A DNA stretch of 52,744 nucleotides from an uncultured Eubacteriales bacterium. GTDB taxonomy: Bacteria; Bacillota; Clostridia; Oscillospirales; Acutalibacteraceae. Below are positions 7,305-18,200 of the stretch, piece after piece; position 1 is the first letter of the stretch; each line of letters begins with the position of its first letter. The position numbers were made by a program, and so were the translations under genes. The DNA is taken from the NCBI GenBank assembly GCA_934445015.1, contig CAKSDJ010000006.1, positions 1 through 52,744 of the forward strand. The letters are read 5' to 3'. The notes under the pieces are model-generated. The model was not told where the DNA came from. It worked only from the letters and a program-made list of their open reading frames with translations, and ran no database searches.

Positions 7305-8762
7305 ATGGAGAAGAATTTGCAGGTTATGTTCAACCCACCCGAAAAAAAGGTTATGCCAAAAAGTTGTTACCCTTTCGGTAAAGTGTATTCTTTTACTGTG
7401 TATGTAGCAAAAAATGCCACAGAGTCGTGCCAGTTTTCTGTTCTTTCAAAAAACGGCGACCGCAAAAATCTTAAAATTGAAATTGTCGGCGATACGGATG
7501 TTGGCTTTACGGTAGAATTATTGCGTGAACATTATGTAAGTTGCGAAGGTTCTTTGTGGCCCGACCCCGTAGTTGCAGATGACGGTTGTTTTGACCTTAC
7601 AGAATGGCGCAATGTTACATATCGGATAAATGTAACCACAACATTAGATACAAAACCCGGTAATTACGACTTAAAGGTAGTGCTTACCGAAGACGGTGAG
7701 GTTTACGGTGAGTATCAATTCTGGGTAAGGGTCTGGAATTTTGCAATAAACCCCGAAAAGCCTATGTATACAAATTTCGGCATTGATAAAAATTTGCTTT
7801 TTGCACAGCACAAAACGGATGATAAGGAAACAGTTTATAAAAATTATTACGACACTTTACTCAACCGATATCATATTTGCGGCAGATATTTGCCGTATGA
7901 TATTTTGGATCCGCGCGCTGATGAGTATCTGAATGACCCAAAGGTAACAAGCGTAACTGTGCCTTATATAAACGTTTCGGATGAAACAATTAAAAAATAC
8001 TATGAAAAATTAAGTTCAAACCCTGTGTGGTTTAAAAAGGCACTTTTTTATACCGTTGATATTCCTTCACACAAGTCCGAATATGAAAAATTTGACAGCA
8101 TAGACAACCGTCTGAATAAACTTTTTCCGGGCCATAAGCACGTAGTGCCTTTTTACACAAATCCTCTTGATATGGAGGGAGTTCGCGCTGTTGACCTGCT
8201 TGAAAAATACAATATAGTATGGTGTCCTAAAACCACGCTTTACAGGGAAGAATGGTTTAAATACTATATGAGCGAGCGCAAAAAGAAGGGCGAACTTGTA
8301 TGGTGGTATTGCTGTTGGGAACCTGCACTTCCGTACGCCAATATGTTTATCGATATGGAAGGCTTTTACCACAGGGTAATTTTATGGCAGCAGTATCTGT
8401 ACGGGGTAGACGGTTTTCTTTATTGGAACACGACCCATTGGGTTGACGGCGGTCCGTGGGATGTAACAACCTCTGTGCCTAATCTGTCAAACTACTGCTT
8501 CGGTGACGGTTCGTTGCTGTATAACGGCGACAGAATAGGTTTAGACGGCCCCGTAGGCTCTGTAAGACTTGAAATTCTGCGTTCTGCGATTGAGGATTAT
8601 CATATGTTTAAACTTGCTGAAAAAGTATTTGGCAGAGAATATGTTGAGGGTCAGATAAGACGTGTTACAACAAGCGTCCGCGAGTATAACGACGACCATC
8701 ATATCCTTTCAAAAGTACGCATAGAGATGGGCGAAAAACTGAGCGAATATTTTAGTAAATAA
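7305..8762 (+). CDS. DUF4091 glycoside-hydrolase-like protein (paralog 2)
   Basis: 485 residues, collinear with the gene at 5749-7206 and more than half identical by eye. Shared blocks are YHICGRYLPYDILDPRADEY, NPVWFKKA, VVPFYTNP, WEPALPYANMFIDMEGFYHR and the DUF4091 end with GDGSLLYNG and GPVGSVRLEILR. One difference is in the middle: paralog 1 has YYYVVDEPCK where this one has LFYTVDIPSH, so an acidic residue that could be catalytic is not shared. ATG 7305 is preferred over TTG 7302 because the paralog also starts MEKNL and gaggtag (7293-7299) is better spaced. It has no signal peptide and its own promoter and terminator. Confidence 0.8.
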   Translation: MEKNLQVMFNPPEKKVMPKSCYPFGKVYSFTVYVAKNATESCQFSVLSKNGDRKNLKIEIVGDTDVGFTVELLREHYVSCEGSLWPDPVVADDGCFDLTEWRNVTYRINVTTTLDTKPGNYDLKVVLTEDGEVYGEYQFWVRVWNFAINPEKPMYTNFGIDKNLLFAQHKTDDKETVYKNYYDTLLNRYHICGRYLPYDILDPRADEYLNDPKVTSVTVPYINVSDETIKKYYEKLSSNPVWFKKALFYTVDIPSHKSEYEKFDSIDNRLNKLFPGHKHVVPFYTNPLDMEGVRAVDLLEKYNIVWCPKTTLYREEWFKYYMSERKKKGELVWWYCCWEPALPYANMFIDMEGFYHRVILWQQYLYGVDGFLYWNTTHWVDGGPWDVTTSVPNLSNYCFGDGSLLYNGDRIGLDGPVGSVRLEILRSAIEDYHMFKLAEKVFGREYVEGQIRRVTTSVREYNDDHHILSKVRIEMGEKLSEYFSK

Positions 8763-8778
8763 GACAATAAGTTATGTA

Positions 8779-8815
8779 TAAACCACCTGTTTAGTTTGCA
8801 GGTGGTTTATTTGTT
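8779..8815 (+). terminator. Intrinsic terminator after DUF4091 paralog 2
   Basis: Perfect 11 bp stem taaaccacctg (8779-8789) with caggtggttta (8799-8809), followed by tttgttg. Confidence 0.8.
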
Positions 8816-8824
8816 GCAAAAGCA

Positions 8825-8853
8825 TTGAAAAAATATACTTTAGTTGTTATAAT
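8825..8853 (+). promoter_or_regulatory. Promoter of the frameshifted carbohydrate gene
   Basis: TTGAAA (8825-8830), 17-base spacer, TATAAT (8848-8853) with TGT in front (extended -10). Transcription would start close to 8860, which makes an ATG at 8862 unlikely as the start and favours ATG 8880. Confidence 0.7.
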
Positions 8854-8879
8854 ACTTAAAAATGCTGAACAGGGGCGGT

Positions 8880-11047
8880 ATGTCGGTTATGAAAAGCATA
8901 ATTATAAAAAACAATAATTTTAAACTCACCGTTAATGAAAAGTGTATAGCAGAAAGCCTTGTTTTTTTGCCCACCGGTGAGGAGTGCCTGAAACCCGATG
9001 AGGCGATACCGTTGTTTTCGATAACCGAGGAGCGACCGTATAACAACGAGATCAAACTTACGCATCTTAATAAAAAAAGCGTTTTTAACGCAAACAGCAT
9101 AACAAGAACGGGCAACCGACTGACAGTCGGTTTTGAGCTGATTAAATTTAAAGCGATAGTTGAAATAAAAGAAGATTCCGAATATGTAACATTTAAACTT
9201 TCGGATTTTGACGTATCGCCCACAGACTTCGAAATGCTGTGTATGACGCCGCCGCCCGTATTAAAATTCAGGCTTTTGCAGCTGCCCGTAAAAAACAAAA
9301 AACGTTTCGGCGAGTGGCTGAATGTTTGTTGGGATAATGAAACTGCGGTAAACGTATTGGCTACTTCACCGTATGAGATTATCGATTCCGAAAAGCGCAG
9401 CGATTTTATAATTTTATCGGCAGACGCGTCACGCGATATTAAATTAAAAGGTTGCGAAGCGGCGCTTATAGTATCAAAAACCTGTGATTACCTTGATGTT
9501 GTCAGAAAAATCGAATATGACTACAACCTTCCTAAAGGCGTAGATAAACGGCGTGACACCGCACTTAACGCATCTGTTTACTGGGTGACCATCTTACGCC
9601 GTATAACCTTGAAAAGCATATTCACTATGCAAGATCGGGCGGATTTCGCAATATGCTGGTCTTTTATACCTCAATTTTTAAAGAGATCAATATGTACGAT
9701 CTGTGCGGCAATTACGATTTCAGAGATGAATATAAAAACGGGTTTGAAGATTTGAAAAAAATGCTCTGCACAATTAAAAATGCAGGCATAAGGCTGGGCA
9801 TACATTTTTTGCACACACACATAGGTAAAAGCAGCAGATATATAACCCCGATTGCCGATCACAGACTCAATTTAAAAAAACATTTTACACTTTCAGGCGC
9901 TCTGGGTACGGATGAAACAGAAATATTTGTCGAAGAAAATCCGGACGGTATTGTCACTTATGATGAGTGCCGAATATTAAAGTTCGGCGGTGAACTTATA
10001 CATTATGACAGCTATACCACAGAGTACCCATACAAATTCAACGGGTGCACACGCGGATATTGGAATACAAATGTTGTAAGCCACGCAACAGGCGAAATCG
10101 GAGGTCTGCTTGATGTAAGTGAATTTGGTGCTACAAGTGTGTATATAAATCAGAATTCAAGCCTGCAGGATGAAATTGCCGAAAAATTGGCGCGTATTTA
10201 CAGTTGCGGATTTGAGTTTGTTTATTTTGACGGTTCCGAGGGAACAAATCCGCCTTTCGGATTTAACATACCTTATGCTCAGTACCGTGTTTATAAAAAA
10301 CTGACACCTGAACCCGCTTTTTGCGAAGGCGCCGCAAAAGGGCATTTCAGTTGGCATATGTTAAGCGGCGGCAATGCGTATGATGTTTTTGAAAGTGATG
10401 TTTTTAAGCAGAAAATCGCCGAGCATCCGCTTAAAGCGGCAGCACTTGCGGCAAACGACTTCACCCGTGTGGATTTTGGCTGGTGGGATTATTATGCTGA
10501 CGCTCAACCCGATTTATATGAATACGCAACAAGCCATGCAGCAGGGTTTAATTGCCCCGGCACATTAAGGGCAAGAATAGACAGATTTTCAAATAATCAA
10601 AGAAACGCTGATGTTTTTGAGGTTTTAAGACGGTGGGAGGAAATTCGCCGTATGAATATATTGACCGAGGAACAAAAGGCAAAATTGCGCGATCCCGACC
10701 TTGAACATATACTTTTAATTAACGAAGAAAATAAATATGAATTGGCCGAGTATTCAGAAATTAAGGGTGCAGCTTGCGGCAATGCAGATGTCAGGGCATT
10801 TTGCTTCAGCCGAAAAAATAAAAGTTATGTTGTTTGCTGGCATAAAACGTCAAGCGGAAAGTTGGAATTGCCGATTGACAGCAGATCGGTTATTTATGAA
10901 GAAGAAATAGGCGGCGAACGTTTGCCGGTTATTCCGCAAAAAAACAAGTCGGTTATAGAACTATCAAAAAGACGATATTTAAGTGCCGATATTGATTTGG
11001 ACGAAATGATAAAAATATTTTGCAATTCTGTATGTTTAAATTCATAA
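8880..11047 (+). pseudogene. Putative glycosidase, single-base frameshift near 9582
   Basis: Two overlapping frames make one protein of about 722 residues. The first frame runs from ATG 8880 (ribosome site aggggcgg) to ALNASVYW at about 9584. The second continues from there as GDHLTPYNLEKHIHYARSGG and on to the stop at 11047. Adding one G in the GGG run at 9583-9585 joins them cleanly; the second frame has a stop at 9566-9568, so the shift lies after that. The N-terminal part looks like a beta-sandwich. The rest looks like a glycosidase TIM barrel, with YSCGFEFVYFDGSEG and FCEGAAKGHFSWHM as possible acidic sites, and a beta-rich end. I cannot assign a GH family. It may be an inactivated gene or a sequencing indel. 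Confidence 0.72.
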
Positions 11048-11052
11048 AAATA

Positions 11053-11081
11053 TTTTAAAATGGCAGATTTTGTGTTATAAT
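11053..11081 (+). promoter_or_regulatory. Promoter of hprK operon
   Basis: TATAAT at 11076-11081 with TGT directly before it (extended -10); the -35 at 11053-11058 (ttttaa) is weak. The -10 covers an ATG at 11080, ruling that codon out as the hprK start. Confidence 0.65.
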
Positions 11082-11112
11082 GTTGACAGTAGAACAGTAT
11101 AGGAGTGTAATT

Positions 11113-12078
11113 ATGAGAACAGACTTTACAATTTCCTTGTCTTTAATTATTAAGGAATTCTCTTTAAGAGTCCTTAATATGCCCGATAATGCCGAAAAAA
11201 TTATGATTTCAAGCACTGAGATCAACAGGCCGGGTTTGCAGTTTGCAGGTTATTATGAATATTTTGACCCACGCAGAATTCAGATACTCGGTATGAGTGA
11301 AATAGGTTTTTTAAGCCACTTTTCAGAAGAAAAATTGCAGCAGCGTGTGGGCGAATTTTTTGAAAAAAAGCCTGTTGCCGTTATAATTGCACGCGATCTA
11401 TCAGATAATAAAGTGTATACCGAAATGGCAAAACTTCACGGAGTTCCGTTGCTTGTTACAAACGAGGCAACATCAGACTTTGAGGCGGCACTCATCGCTT
11501 TTTTAAATCTGCACCTGGCACCGCGTATTACGCGCCACGGCGTTTTGGTTGAAGTTTACGGCGAAGGCATATTGCTTCTCGGTGAAAGCGGAGTAGGTAA
11601 AAGCGAAACTGCAATCGAACTTGTAAAGCGCGGTCATAGGCTTATAGCCGACGATGCGGTAGAAATACGCCGCGTTTCAAGCAAGTCGCTTGTAGGCACC
11701 GCGCCCGATAACATACGGCATTTTATTGAACTTCGCGGCATAGGAATTATTAACGCCAGCCGCATTTTCGGTGTGGGTGCCGTAAAACTGACCGAAAAAA
11801 TAGACCTTGTAATAAATATGGAACCGTGGGATGTTAACAAGGTGTATGACAGAATGGGTCTTGACAATCAGACAACCGAGATTTTGGGGCTTACAATTCC
11901 GTCACTTACAATTCCGGTGAAGCCGGGCAGAAACCTGGCGGTAATTATAGAAGTTGCCGCAATGAACAGCCGTCAGAAAAAACTCGGCTACAATGCGGCA
12001 GAGGATCTGCTTGAAAGACTCGGTATGAATGACGACTTTAAAAAGTCGGATAATTCGACAAATATCAAACCGTTTTAG
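11113..12078 (+). CDS. hprK: HPr kinase/phosphorylase
   Basis: 321 residues, the standard length. HprK phosphorylates HPr on serine and reverses this, setting carbon catabolite repression in low-GC Gram-positives. The Walker A loop is GESGVGKSE at about residue 157 with Lys163. The K/P signature region is LVGTAPDNIRHFIELRG followed by IGIINASRIFGVGAV. The upstream histidine segment ITRHGVLVEV is present. ATG 11113 has aggag seven bases upstream. It starts a tightly packed run of genes reaching dnaE, so sugar control and cell-wall genes are transcribed together. Confidence 0.97.
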   Translation: MRTDFTISLSLIIKEFSLRVLNMPDNAEKIMISSTEINRPGLQFAGYYEYFDPRRIQILGMSEIGFLSHFSEEKLQQRVGEFFEKKPVAVIIARDLSDNKVYTEMAKLHGVPLLVTNEATSDFEAALIAFLNLHLAPRITRHGVLVEVYGEGILLLGESGVGKSETAIELVKRGHRLIADDAVEIRRVSSKSLVGTAPDNIRHFIELRGIGIINASRIFGVGAVKLTEKIDLVINMEPWDVNKVYDRMGLDNQTTEILGLTIPSLTIPVKPGRNLAVIIEVAAMNSRQKKLGYNAAEDLLERLGMNDDFKKSDNSTNIKPF

Positions 12079-12092
12079 AGGTGTAAAAGTTT

Positions 12093-13049
12093 ATGTATAA
12101 ATTAGGTATAGATTTAGGCGGAACAAACATTGTAGCAGGCGTTGTTGATGAGCATTACAACATATTGGCTACCGCTAAGCGCAAAACAGATCTGCCGCGC
12201 TCTGCCGATCAAATTACCGATGATCTGGCAGACGTTACGTTTGAGGCGATAAAAAACGCCGGTCTTACCCCCGACGATATTGATTCTTACGGTATAGGTA
12301 CACCGGGTGCGGTTGAATCCGAAACGGGCAATGTGCCTTATTCAAATAATTTGGGGTTCTATAACGTCCATCTCGGAAAAATTCTTAAAGAAAAAACTGG
12401 CAAGGATTTTTATGTTGAAAACGATGCGAATGCCGCGGCATACGGCGAGTATATCGCAGGTGCAGGCAGAGGCACAAAAAACTTTGTTGCCATAACGCTC
12501 GGTACCGGTGTAGGCGGCGGAATTATAATAGACGGCAAAATATATTCGGGTTCTAACGGCGCAGGCGGAGAACTCGGTCATACGGTTATACAAATGGGCG
12601 GACCGCCTTGTACCTGCGGTCGTTTCGGTTGCTGGGAGACCTACGCCTCTGCGACAGCGCTTGTGCGCCAGACAAAGCAGGCTATGATGCGCTATAAAAA
12701 CAGCCGAATGTGGGAACTTTGCGACGGCAACATCGAAAATGTAAGCGGCATTACCGCATTCAAGGCAAAACGGCTCGGCGACCGTGTAGGCACTATGGTT
12801 GTTGACGAGTATATACGCTATGTTTCGGTAGGTATTGCAAACGTGCTTGACATTTTTCAGCCGGATGTTATATGTATAGGCGGCGGAGTTTCAAAAGAAG
12901 GCGAATACCTTACAGACCCCATAAATGAGTATGTTGAGGGTGAAAATTATGCCCGTCATATGAAGATAAAAACCGTTATAAAGACCGCCGAACTCGGTAA
13001 CGATGCCGGAGTTATAGGCGCGGCGTATCTTTGCAATTTGCATAAGTAA
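12093..13049 (+). CDS. glcK: ROK-family glucokinase
   Basis: 318 residues of the ROK family, phosphorylating glucose with ATP at the entry to glycolysis. The N-terminal phosphate-binding loop is LGIDLGGTNIVAGVV. The catalytic aspartate is in ENDANAAAYGE. ITLGTGVGGGIIIDG and GAGGELGHTV follow, and the ROK zinc site is CTCGRFGCWE. It starts 14 bases after hprK with a gaggtg ribosome site. Glucose specificity is the usual annotation for this type in Clostridia, but another hexose or an acylamino sugar cannot be excluded. Confidence 0.93.
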   Translation: MYKLGIDLGGTNIVAGVVDEHYNILATAKRKTDLPRSADQITDDLADVTFEAIKNAGLTPDDIDSYGIGTPGAVESETGNVPYSNNLGFYNVHLGKILKEKTGKDFYVENDANAAAYGEYIAGAGRGTKNFVAITLGTGVGGGIIIDGKIYSGSNGAGGELGHTVIQMGGPPCTCGRFGCWETYASATALVRQTKQAMMRYKNSRMWELCDGNIENVSGITAFKAKRLGDRVGTMVVDEYIRYVSVGIANVLDIFQPDVICIGGGVSKEGEYLTDPINEYVEGENYARHMKIKTVIKTAELGNDAGVIGAAYLCNLHK

Positions 13050-13058
13050 GGTGAGTTT

Positions 13059-13964
13059 ATGGGTTTTGAAAACCTTGAAAATCTGCTGTCGGAAGCAAAA
13101 ATCAAATACACTTTAAACGAGCCTATGAGCAGGCATACAACCTTTAAAATAGGCGGTATGGCAGATGTTTTTGTAAGGGTCAACAGCAAAGAGGAACTTA
13201 AAACCGTAATTTCAATTTGCAAAAAATGCGGTGAAGATTATTTTATTTTGGGTAAAGGCTCAAATATTTTGGTTTCTGACAAAGGTATTGACGGCGTTGT
13301 TATAAGCCTTGACGGTATGAACAAAATATCGGTAGAAGGCGATACAATAATATGCGGTGCCGGCGCCAATTTGCGTAATGTTTGCCTTGCAGCCTGCGAT
13401 GCATCGCTTACGGGCATTGAATTTGCTTACGGAATACCAGGTTCCGTAGGCGGCGCACTGTTTATGAACGCAGGCGCTTACGGCGGCGAAATGTCGCAGA
13501 TAGTAACCGAGGCTGCTGCGATTGACAGCAATCAAAATGAAGTAAATCTCAAAATATCCGATATGAAACTTGCTTACCGCACAAGCGTATTTAAAAACAC
13601 CAACCTTATAATAACCGAGATCAAACTTAAATTGTTGCGCGGCAATAAAGGTGATATTAAAAATAGGATGAACGACTTTTTTTCACGCAGACGTGAAAAA
13701 CAGCCGCTTGATTACCCAAGTGCAGGCAGCACATTCAAACGCCCAGAGGGGCATTTTGCAGGCGCGCTTATAGAAAAAAATAATCTTAAAGGTGTATCTG
13801 TTGCAGGCGCGCAGGTAAGCGAAAAACACGCCGGCTTTATAATAAATAAAAACAATGCCACCTGCGCCGATGTAAAAGCACTTATAAAAAAAGTGCAGGA
13901 AACCGTTAAAATGTGCGACGGCATTGACTTGGAACCCGAGGTTATATTTGTAGGAAGAGAATAA
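13059..13964 (+). CDS. murB: UDP-N-acetylenolpyruvoylglucosamine reductase
   Basis: 301 residues, matching the FAD-containing MurB that makes UDP-N-acetylmuramate with NADPH in peptidoglycan synthesis. FAD-binding segments are TTFKIGGMADVFVRV, LGKGSNILVSD and IEFAYGIPGSVGGALFMNAG. The YRTSVFK loop and the C-terminal PSAGSTFKRPEG, with the catalytic serine, are present. The length and lack of an extra insert suggest a type II enzyme, as usual in Firmicutes. It starts 9 bases after glcK, and its stop overlaps the next start in TAATG. Confidence 0.97.
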   Translation: MGFENLENLLSEAKIKYTLNEPMSRHTTFKIGGMADVFVRVNSKEELKTVISICKKCGEDYFILGKGSNILVSDKGIDGVVISLDGMNKISVEGDTIICGAGANLRNVCLAACDASLTGIEFAYGIPGSVGGALFMNAGAYGGEMSQIVTEAAAIDSNQNEVNLKISDMKLAYRTSVFKNTNLIITEIKLKLLRGNKGDIKNRMNDFFSRRREKQPLDYPSAGSTFKRPEGHFAGALIEKNNLKGVSVAGAQVSEKHAGFIINKNNATCADVKALIKKVQETVKMCDGIDLEPEVIFVGRE

Positions 13965-14338
13965 TGAAAATAGAATGCAGGTCGTTCGGCTATAAAAACG
14001 GGATTGATACAAACGCGGATATGGTATTTGATGTTCGCTGTTTGCCAAACCCGTTTTACATAGAGGAACTTAAAAACAAAACAGGACTGGACAAGCCCGT
14101 ACGCGATTATGTGTTGCAGTCAAAACAGAGTAAAACTTATCTCGAAAAGGTTACGGATCTGATTTTATTTCTGGTTTCGGTTTATGAAGAAAAGGGCAAA
14201 GAAAAACTCACGGTTTCTTTCGGTTGCACTGGCGGTCATCACCGTTCGGTCACATTTGCCGTTACACTTTGCGATATACTTTGCGGCAGGGGCTTTGACG
14301 CCGTCTGTTTTCATCGTGATATAAACTTAAAAGATTAG
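13964..14338 (+). CDS. Stand-alone RapZ C-terminal domain protein
   Basis: 124 residues matching only the C-terminal half of RapZ/YvcJ: SFGYKNGI, VFDVRCLPNPFYIEEL, TGLDKPVRDYVL, and SFGCTGGHHRSV near the end. In full-length RapZ an N-terminal P-loop domain precedes this; here murB ends at the same base where this gene begins, so that half is absent rather than missed. The C-terminal domain is the part that binds RNA and the metabolite glucosamine-6-phosphate in Escherichia coli. Between murB and whiA it sits where rapZ-yvcK normally stand, and yvcK is also missing. Confidence 0.9.
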   Translation: MKIECRSFGYKNGIDTNADMVFDVRCLPNPFYIEELKNKTGLDKPVRDYVLQSKQSKTYLEKVTDLILFLVSVYEEKGKEKLTVSFGCTGGHHRSVTFAVTLCDILCGRGFDAVCFHRDINLKD

Positions 14339-14348
14339 GTGAAGATAT

Positions 14349-15245
14349 ATGTCCTTTTGTTCGGATATAAAGTCTGAGATGAGTGGAATCAGGGTGTCAC
14401 AGTGTTGCGCCGGAGCGCTCACTTACGGTATGTTGCTGTTCGGCAGGTCATTTGATATAAACAAAATATCGATACAGTCCGAAAATATTGATGTAGTGCG
14501 GCTGTATTCCGACCTTATTAAAAACAATTACGGTATACAGGTAAAAGTAACCGCCGGCAACAGCAAAAATGTTAATTATCTGGCAGAAGTCTTAAGCGAG
14601 GCTGAAAGACTTAAAATTCTCGCCTCGGTTGATTTCGGTATAAGTGAAGGCAAAATAAGCCGTGAATTTTTTAACCGCGACTGTTGCGAGGCGGCATTTG
14701 TGCGAGGCGCTTTTTTGGTATGCGGTCAGATAAGCGACCCTGCCAAAAGTTACAGGGTGGATTTCAGGGTAAAAAACTTACCCCTTGCCGAAGAACTGAA
14801 ACAGATTTTGTCAAAACACTATATTGCGGCAAACATATCTGTGCGGCAAAATAACTGTGTTGTATATATTAAACGCAGTGAAATGATAATAAACTTACTT
14901 ACTCTTATGGGTGCGTCTGCACGCAGCCTTCAGATGATTGAAACAACAATAATTAAAAGTGTAAAAAACAATACAAACCGAGCCCGTAATTGTGACAGCG
15001 GAAATATCCGAAAAACAGTTGAAGCGTCGATAAAACAACGCACGGCGATCGAGTATTTAAAAAATAAAGAAATGCTTTCGTCTTTGCCTGAAAAGCTTGT
15101 TTATGCGGCGAGGTTGCGGCTTGATAATCCTGAGGCAACGCTTAAAGAACTGTGTAAAAATTCAAAGGAGCCGATAACAGTTTCGGGTCTTAACCACAGA
15201 CTCAATAAATTGATAAATATATATAACGAGGTAATAACTAAATAA
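14349..15245 (+). CDS. whiA: WhiA-like DNA-binding protein
   Basis: 298 residues, the usual WhiA size. The N-terminal half resembles a LAGLIDADG homing-endonuclease fold that has become a regulator (CCAGALTYGMLLFGR, CCEAAFVRGAFLVCGQ). The C-terminal helix-turn-helix is AARLRLDNPEATLKELCK, then TVSGLNHRLNKL. WhiA acts in cell division, chromosome segregation or sporulation control in Gram-positives. It follows the RapZ-domain gene by 10 bases and precedes dnaE by 20, so it is in the same operon. Confidence 0.95.
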   Translation: MSFCSDIKSEMSGIRVSQCCAGALTYGMLLFGRSFDINKISIQSENIDVVRLYSDLIKNNYGIQVKVTAGNSKNVNYLAEVLSEAERLKILASVDFGISEGKISREFFNRDCCEAAFVRGAFLVCGQISDPAKSYRVDFRVKNLPLAEELKQILSKHYIAANISVRQNNCVVYIKRSEMIINLLTLMGASARSLQMIETTIIKSVKNNTNRARNCDSGNIRKTVEASIKQRTAIEYLKNKEMLSSLPEKLVYAARLRLDNPEATLKELCKNSKEPITVSGLNHRLNKLINIYNEVITK

Positions 15246-15265
15246 AAAGGGGAGTTGGATACGGC

Positions 15266-18200
15266 ATGGGTTTTGCGCATTTGCATCTGCATACAGAGTA
15301 CAGTTTGCTTGACGGTTGTTGCCGTATCGAAAAACTTTTTGACGCGGCTGCAAAAAAGGGGCAGTCCGCCGTGGCAATTACCGACCACGGTGTTATGTAC
15401 GGCGTGATCGATTTTTACAATGCGGCAAAAAAACACGGCATAAAACCGATAATAGGCTGCGAGGTATACGTTGCCCCACGTACAAGGTTTGACAAAAACA
15501 GAGTGCTTGACAGCACGTACAGTCACTTGATTTTGCTGTGTGAAAATAACAAAGGCTATCAAAATTTAATAAAACTTGTATCTGCCGGTTTTACCGAGGG
15601 CTTTTATTCAAAACCTCGCATAGATCACGAATTGTTGCAAAAATATCACGGCGGTCTTATAGCACTTTCGGCTTGCCTTGCAGGTGAAATACCGCGCGCC
15701 GTGTTAAACGGCAAATATGAAAAAGCGCGCGAAACTGCACTTTGGTACAAAAATATTTTCGGCGAAAACAACTATTTTTTAGAGGTACAGAATCACAATT
15801 TACCTGAACAGCAAACTGTAAACACATACCTTGCAAAGCTTTCAAAAGATACGGGCATTAAACTTGTCGCCACAAATGATGTTCATTACATTGAAAAAGA
15901 AGACAGTTTTATGCAAAAGGTTTTGCTTTGCATACAAACAGGCACCAAAATAGGCGATAAAAATGCGCTTGAGTTTAAAACAGAAGAGTTTTATCTTAAA
16001 ACCGAAGAGGAGATGCTTGCGGCTTTTCCGACTATGCGTGACGCCGTTGAGAATACCCAAATAATTGCAGACAGGTGCAATGTTGAATTTGAATTCGGCA
16101 AAACAAAACTGCCGTATTTTGATACAAACGGTGAAGACCATTTTGAATATTTCAGCAAAAAATGTTATGACGGTCTTTATCTTAAATACGGAAAAAATCC
16201 AGATAAATCGGTTATTGACAGGCTTGAATACGAACTGTCGGTAATCAATGAAATGGGATATGTTGATTATTACCTTATAGTTTGGGATTTTATAAACTAT
16301 GCCAAAAGTCACGGCATACCGGTAGGTCCGGGTCGAGGTTCGGGGGCAGGCAGCATAGCGGCTTACTGTATAGGTATTACCGGCATTGATCCTATAAAAT
16401 ACAATTTGCTTTTTGAACGTTTTTTAAACCCCGAAAGGGTTTCAATGCCGGATTTTGACATTGACTTTTGCTATGTTAACCGCCAAAAGGTTATTGATTA
16501 TGTTATAGAAAAATACGGCAGCGACCATGTAGCGCAGATAGTCACATTCGGCACAATGGCAGCACGCGCCGCCGTGCGTGACGTAGGCAGGGTTATGGAT
16601 ATACCCTATGCCGTCTGCGATAAAACCGCAAAACTTATACCTCATTCAATAGGTATGACGCTTGAAAGGGCAATGGCAGGCTCAAAAGAGTTAAAAAATT
16701 TTTATGACAGCGACCCGCAGATAAAGCAACTTATTGATATGGCAATAAAACTTGAGGGTATGCCGCGTCACGCGTCTACACACGCTGCAGGTGTTGTTAT
16801 ATCCGATCGCCCCGTAACCGATTATGTGCCTGTTTCATGCAATGATGAGGCAATTGTAACACAGTATACAATGACGGCGCTTTCGGATCTCGGACTTTTG
16901 AAAATGGACTTTTTAGGTCTTCGCAACCTTACGGTTATCGCCGAGACCGAAGATGCTGTGCGTAAATTCAATCCCGGTTTTTCGGCAGAAAACATACCTA
17001 TGGATGACATTGAAACATTTAAAATGATGTCCGAAGGTTTGACCGACGGCGTTTTTCAGTTCGAGTCAGACGGTATGAAAAACGTATTGCGCAGATTCGG
17101 TCCCGAAACCATTGAGGACCTGATAGCAATTATTTCACTTTACCGTCCGGGACCTATGGATTCTATACCCAAATATATACACAACCGCCATAACCCAAAG
17201 GATATAAGTTATGACACGCCTTTGCTTGAGCCTATACTTAACGTAACCTACGGTTGCATAGTCTATCAGGAGCAGGTTATGCAAATATTTCGCAGTCTGG
17301 CAGGCTATTCTTTGGGCAGGGCAGATATAGTCAGGCGTGCTATGGCAAAGAAAAAGCACGACGTTCTGGCACGTGAAAGAGATGCTTTTATATACGGCGA
17401 AAAGGACCAAAACGGCAATGTTGTGTGTGACGGTGCCATTGCACGCGGAGTAGATGAAAAAACCGCACAAAAAATATTTGATGAAATATCGGCATTCAGT
17501 TCGTACGCATTTAACAAGTCTCATGCGGCGGCATACGCTGTGGTGGCATATCGGACTGCGTATTTAAAATGTCATTACCCAAAAGAGTATATGGCGGCGC
17601 TTCTTACAAGCGTGCTTGACTGGCAGGGCAAAATTTCGCTCTATACGGCAGAATGCAGGCGTATGGGCATAAAAATTCTGCCGCCCGATGTAAATAAAAG
17701 TTATGAAAAATTCACTGCGTGTCCGCAAGGTATACGTTTTGGTTTGCTTGCCGTCCGCAATTTGGGCAGATCTCTGATAGAGCAACTTATTTTAGAACGC
17801 CGAAACGGAAATTATGTGTCTATGTACGATTTTTGCAAGCGGAATTACGGTCATAATTTTAACCGCCGTGCATTAGAGGGGCTTATAAAAAGCGGTGCGC
17901 TTGACGGTCTTGAGGATAACCGCAGAAAAATGATGTACAATATAGATAAAGTGCTGTCGGTTATAGAGGATACACGACGTTTTTCATCTGAAAATCAGTA
18001 TGACCTGTTTGGCGGCAATACAAGTGAAAATATTGTTTTGACTGATATTGACGAGATGCCTGAGTCGGAACTGCTCGCTATGGAAAAGGCAGCAACGGGT
18101 ATGTATTTATCAGGCCATCCTATGAACGGTTATATTGAGTTTTCAAAGAGTGCAAGGTTTACACCTATAACCGATATAGTCGCAAAAAAAATTGATGACG

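Noticed and set aside
11080..11112. Earlier ATG for hprK
   Set aside because: It overlaps the TATAAT -10 box, so it cannot be in the transcript; ATG 11113 has a ribosome site.
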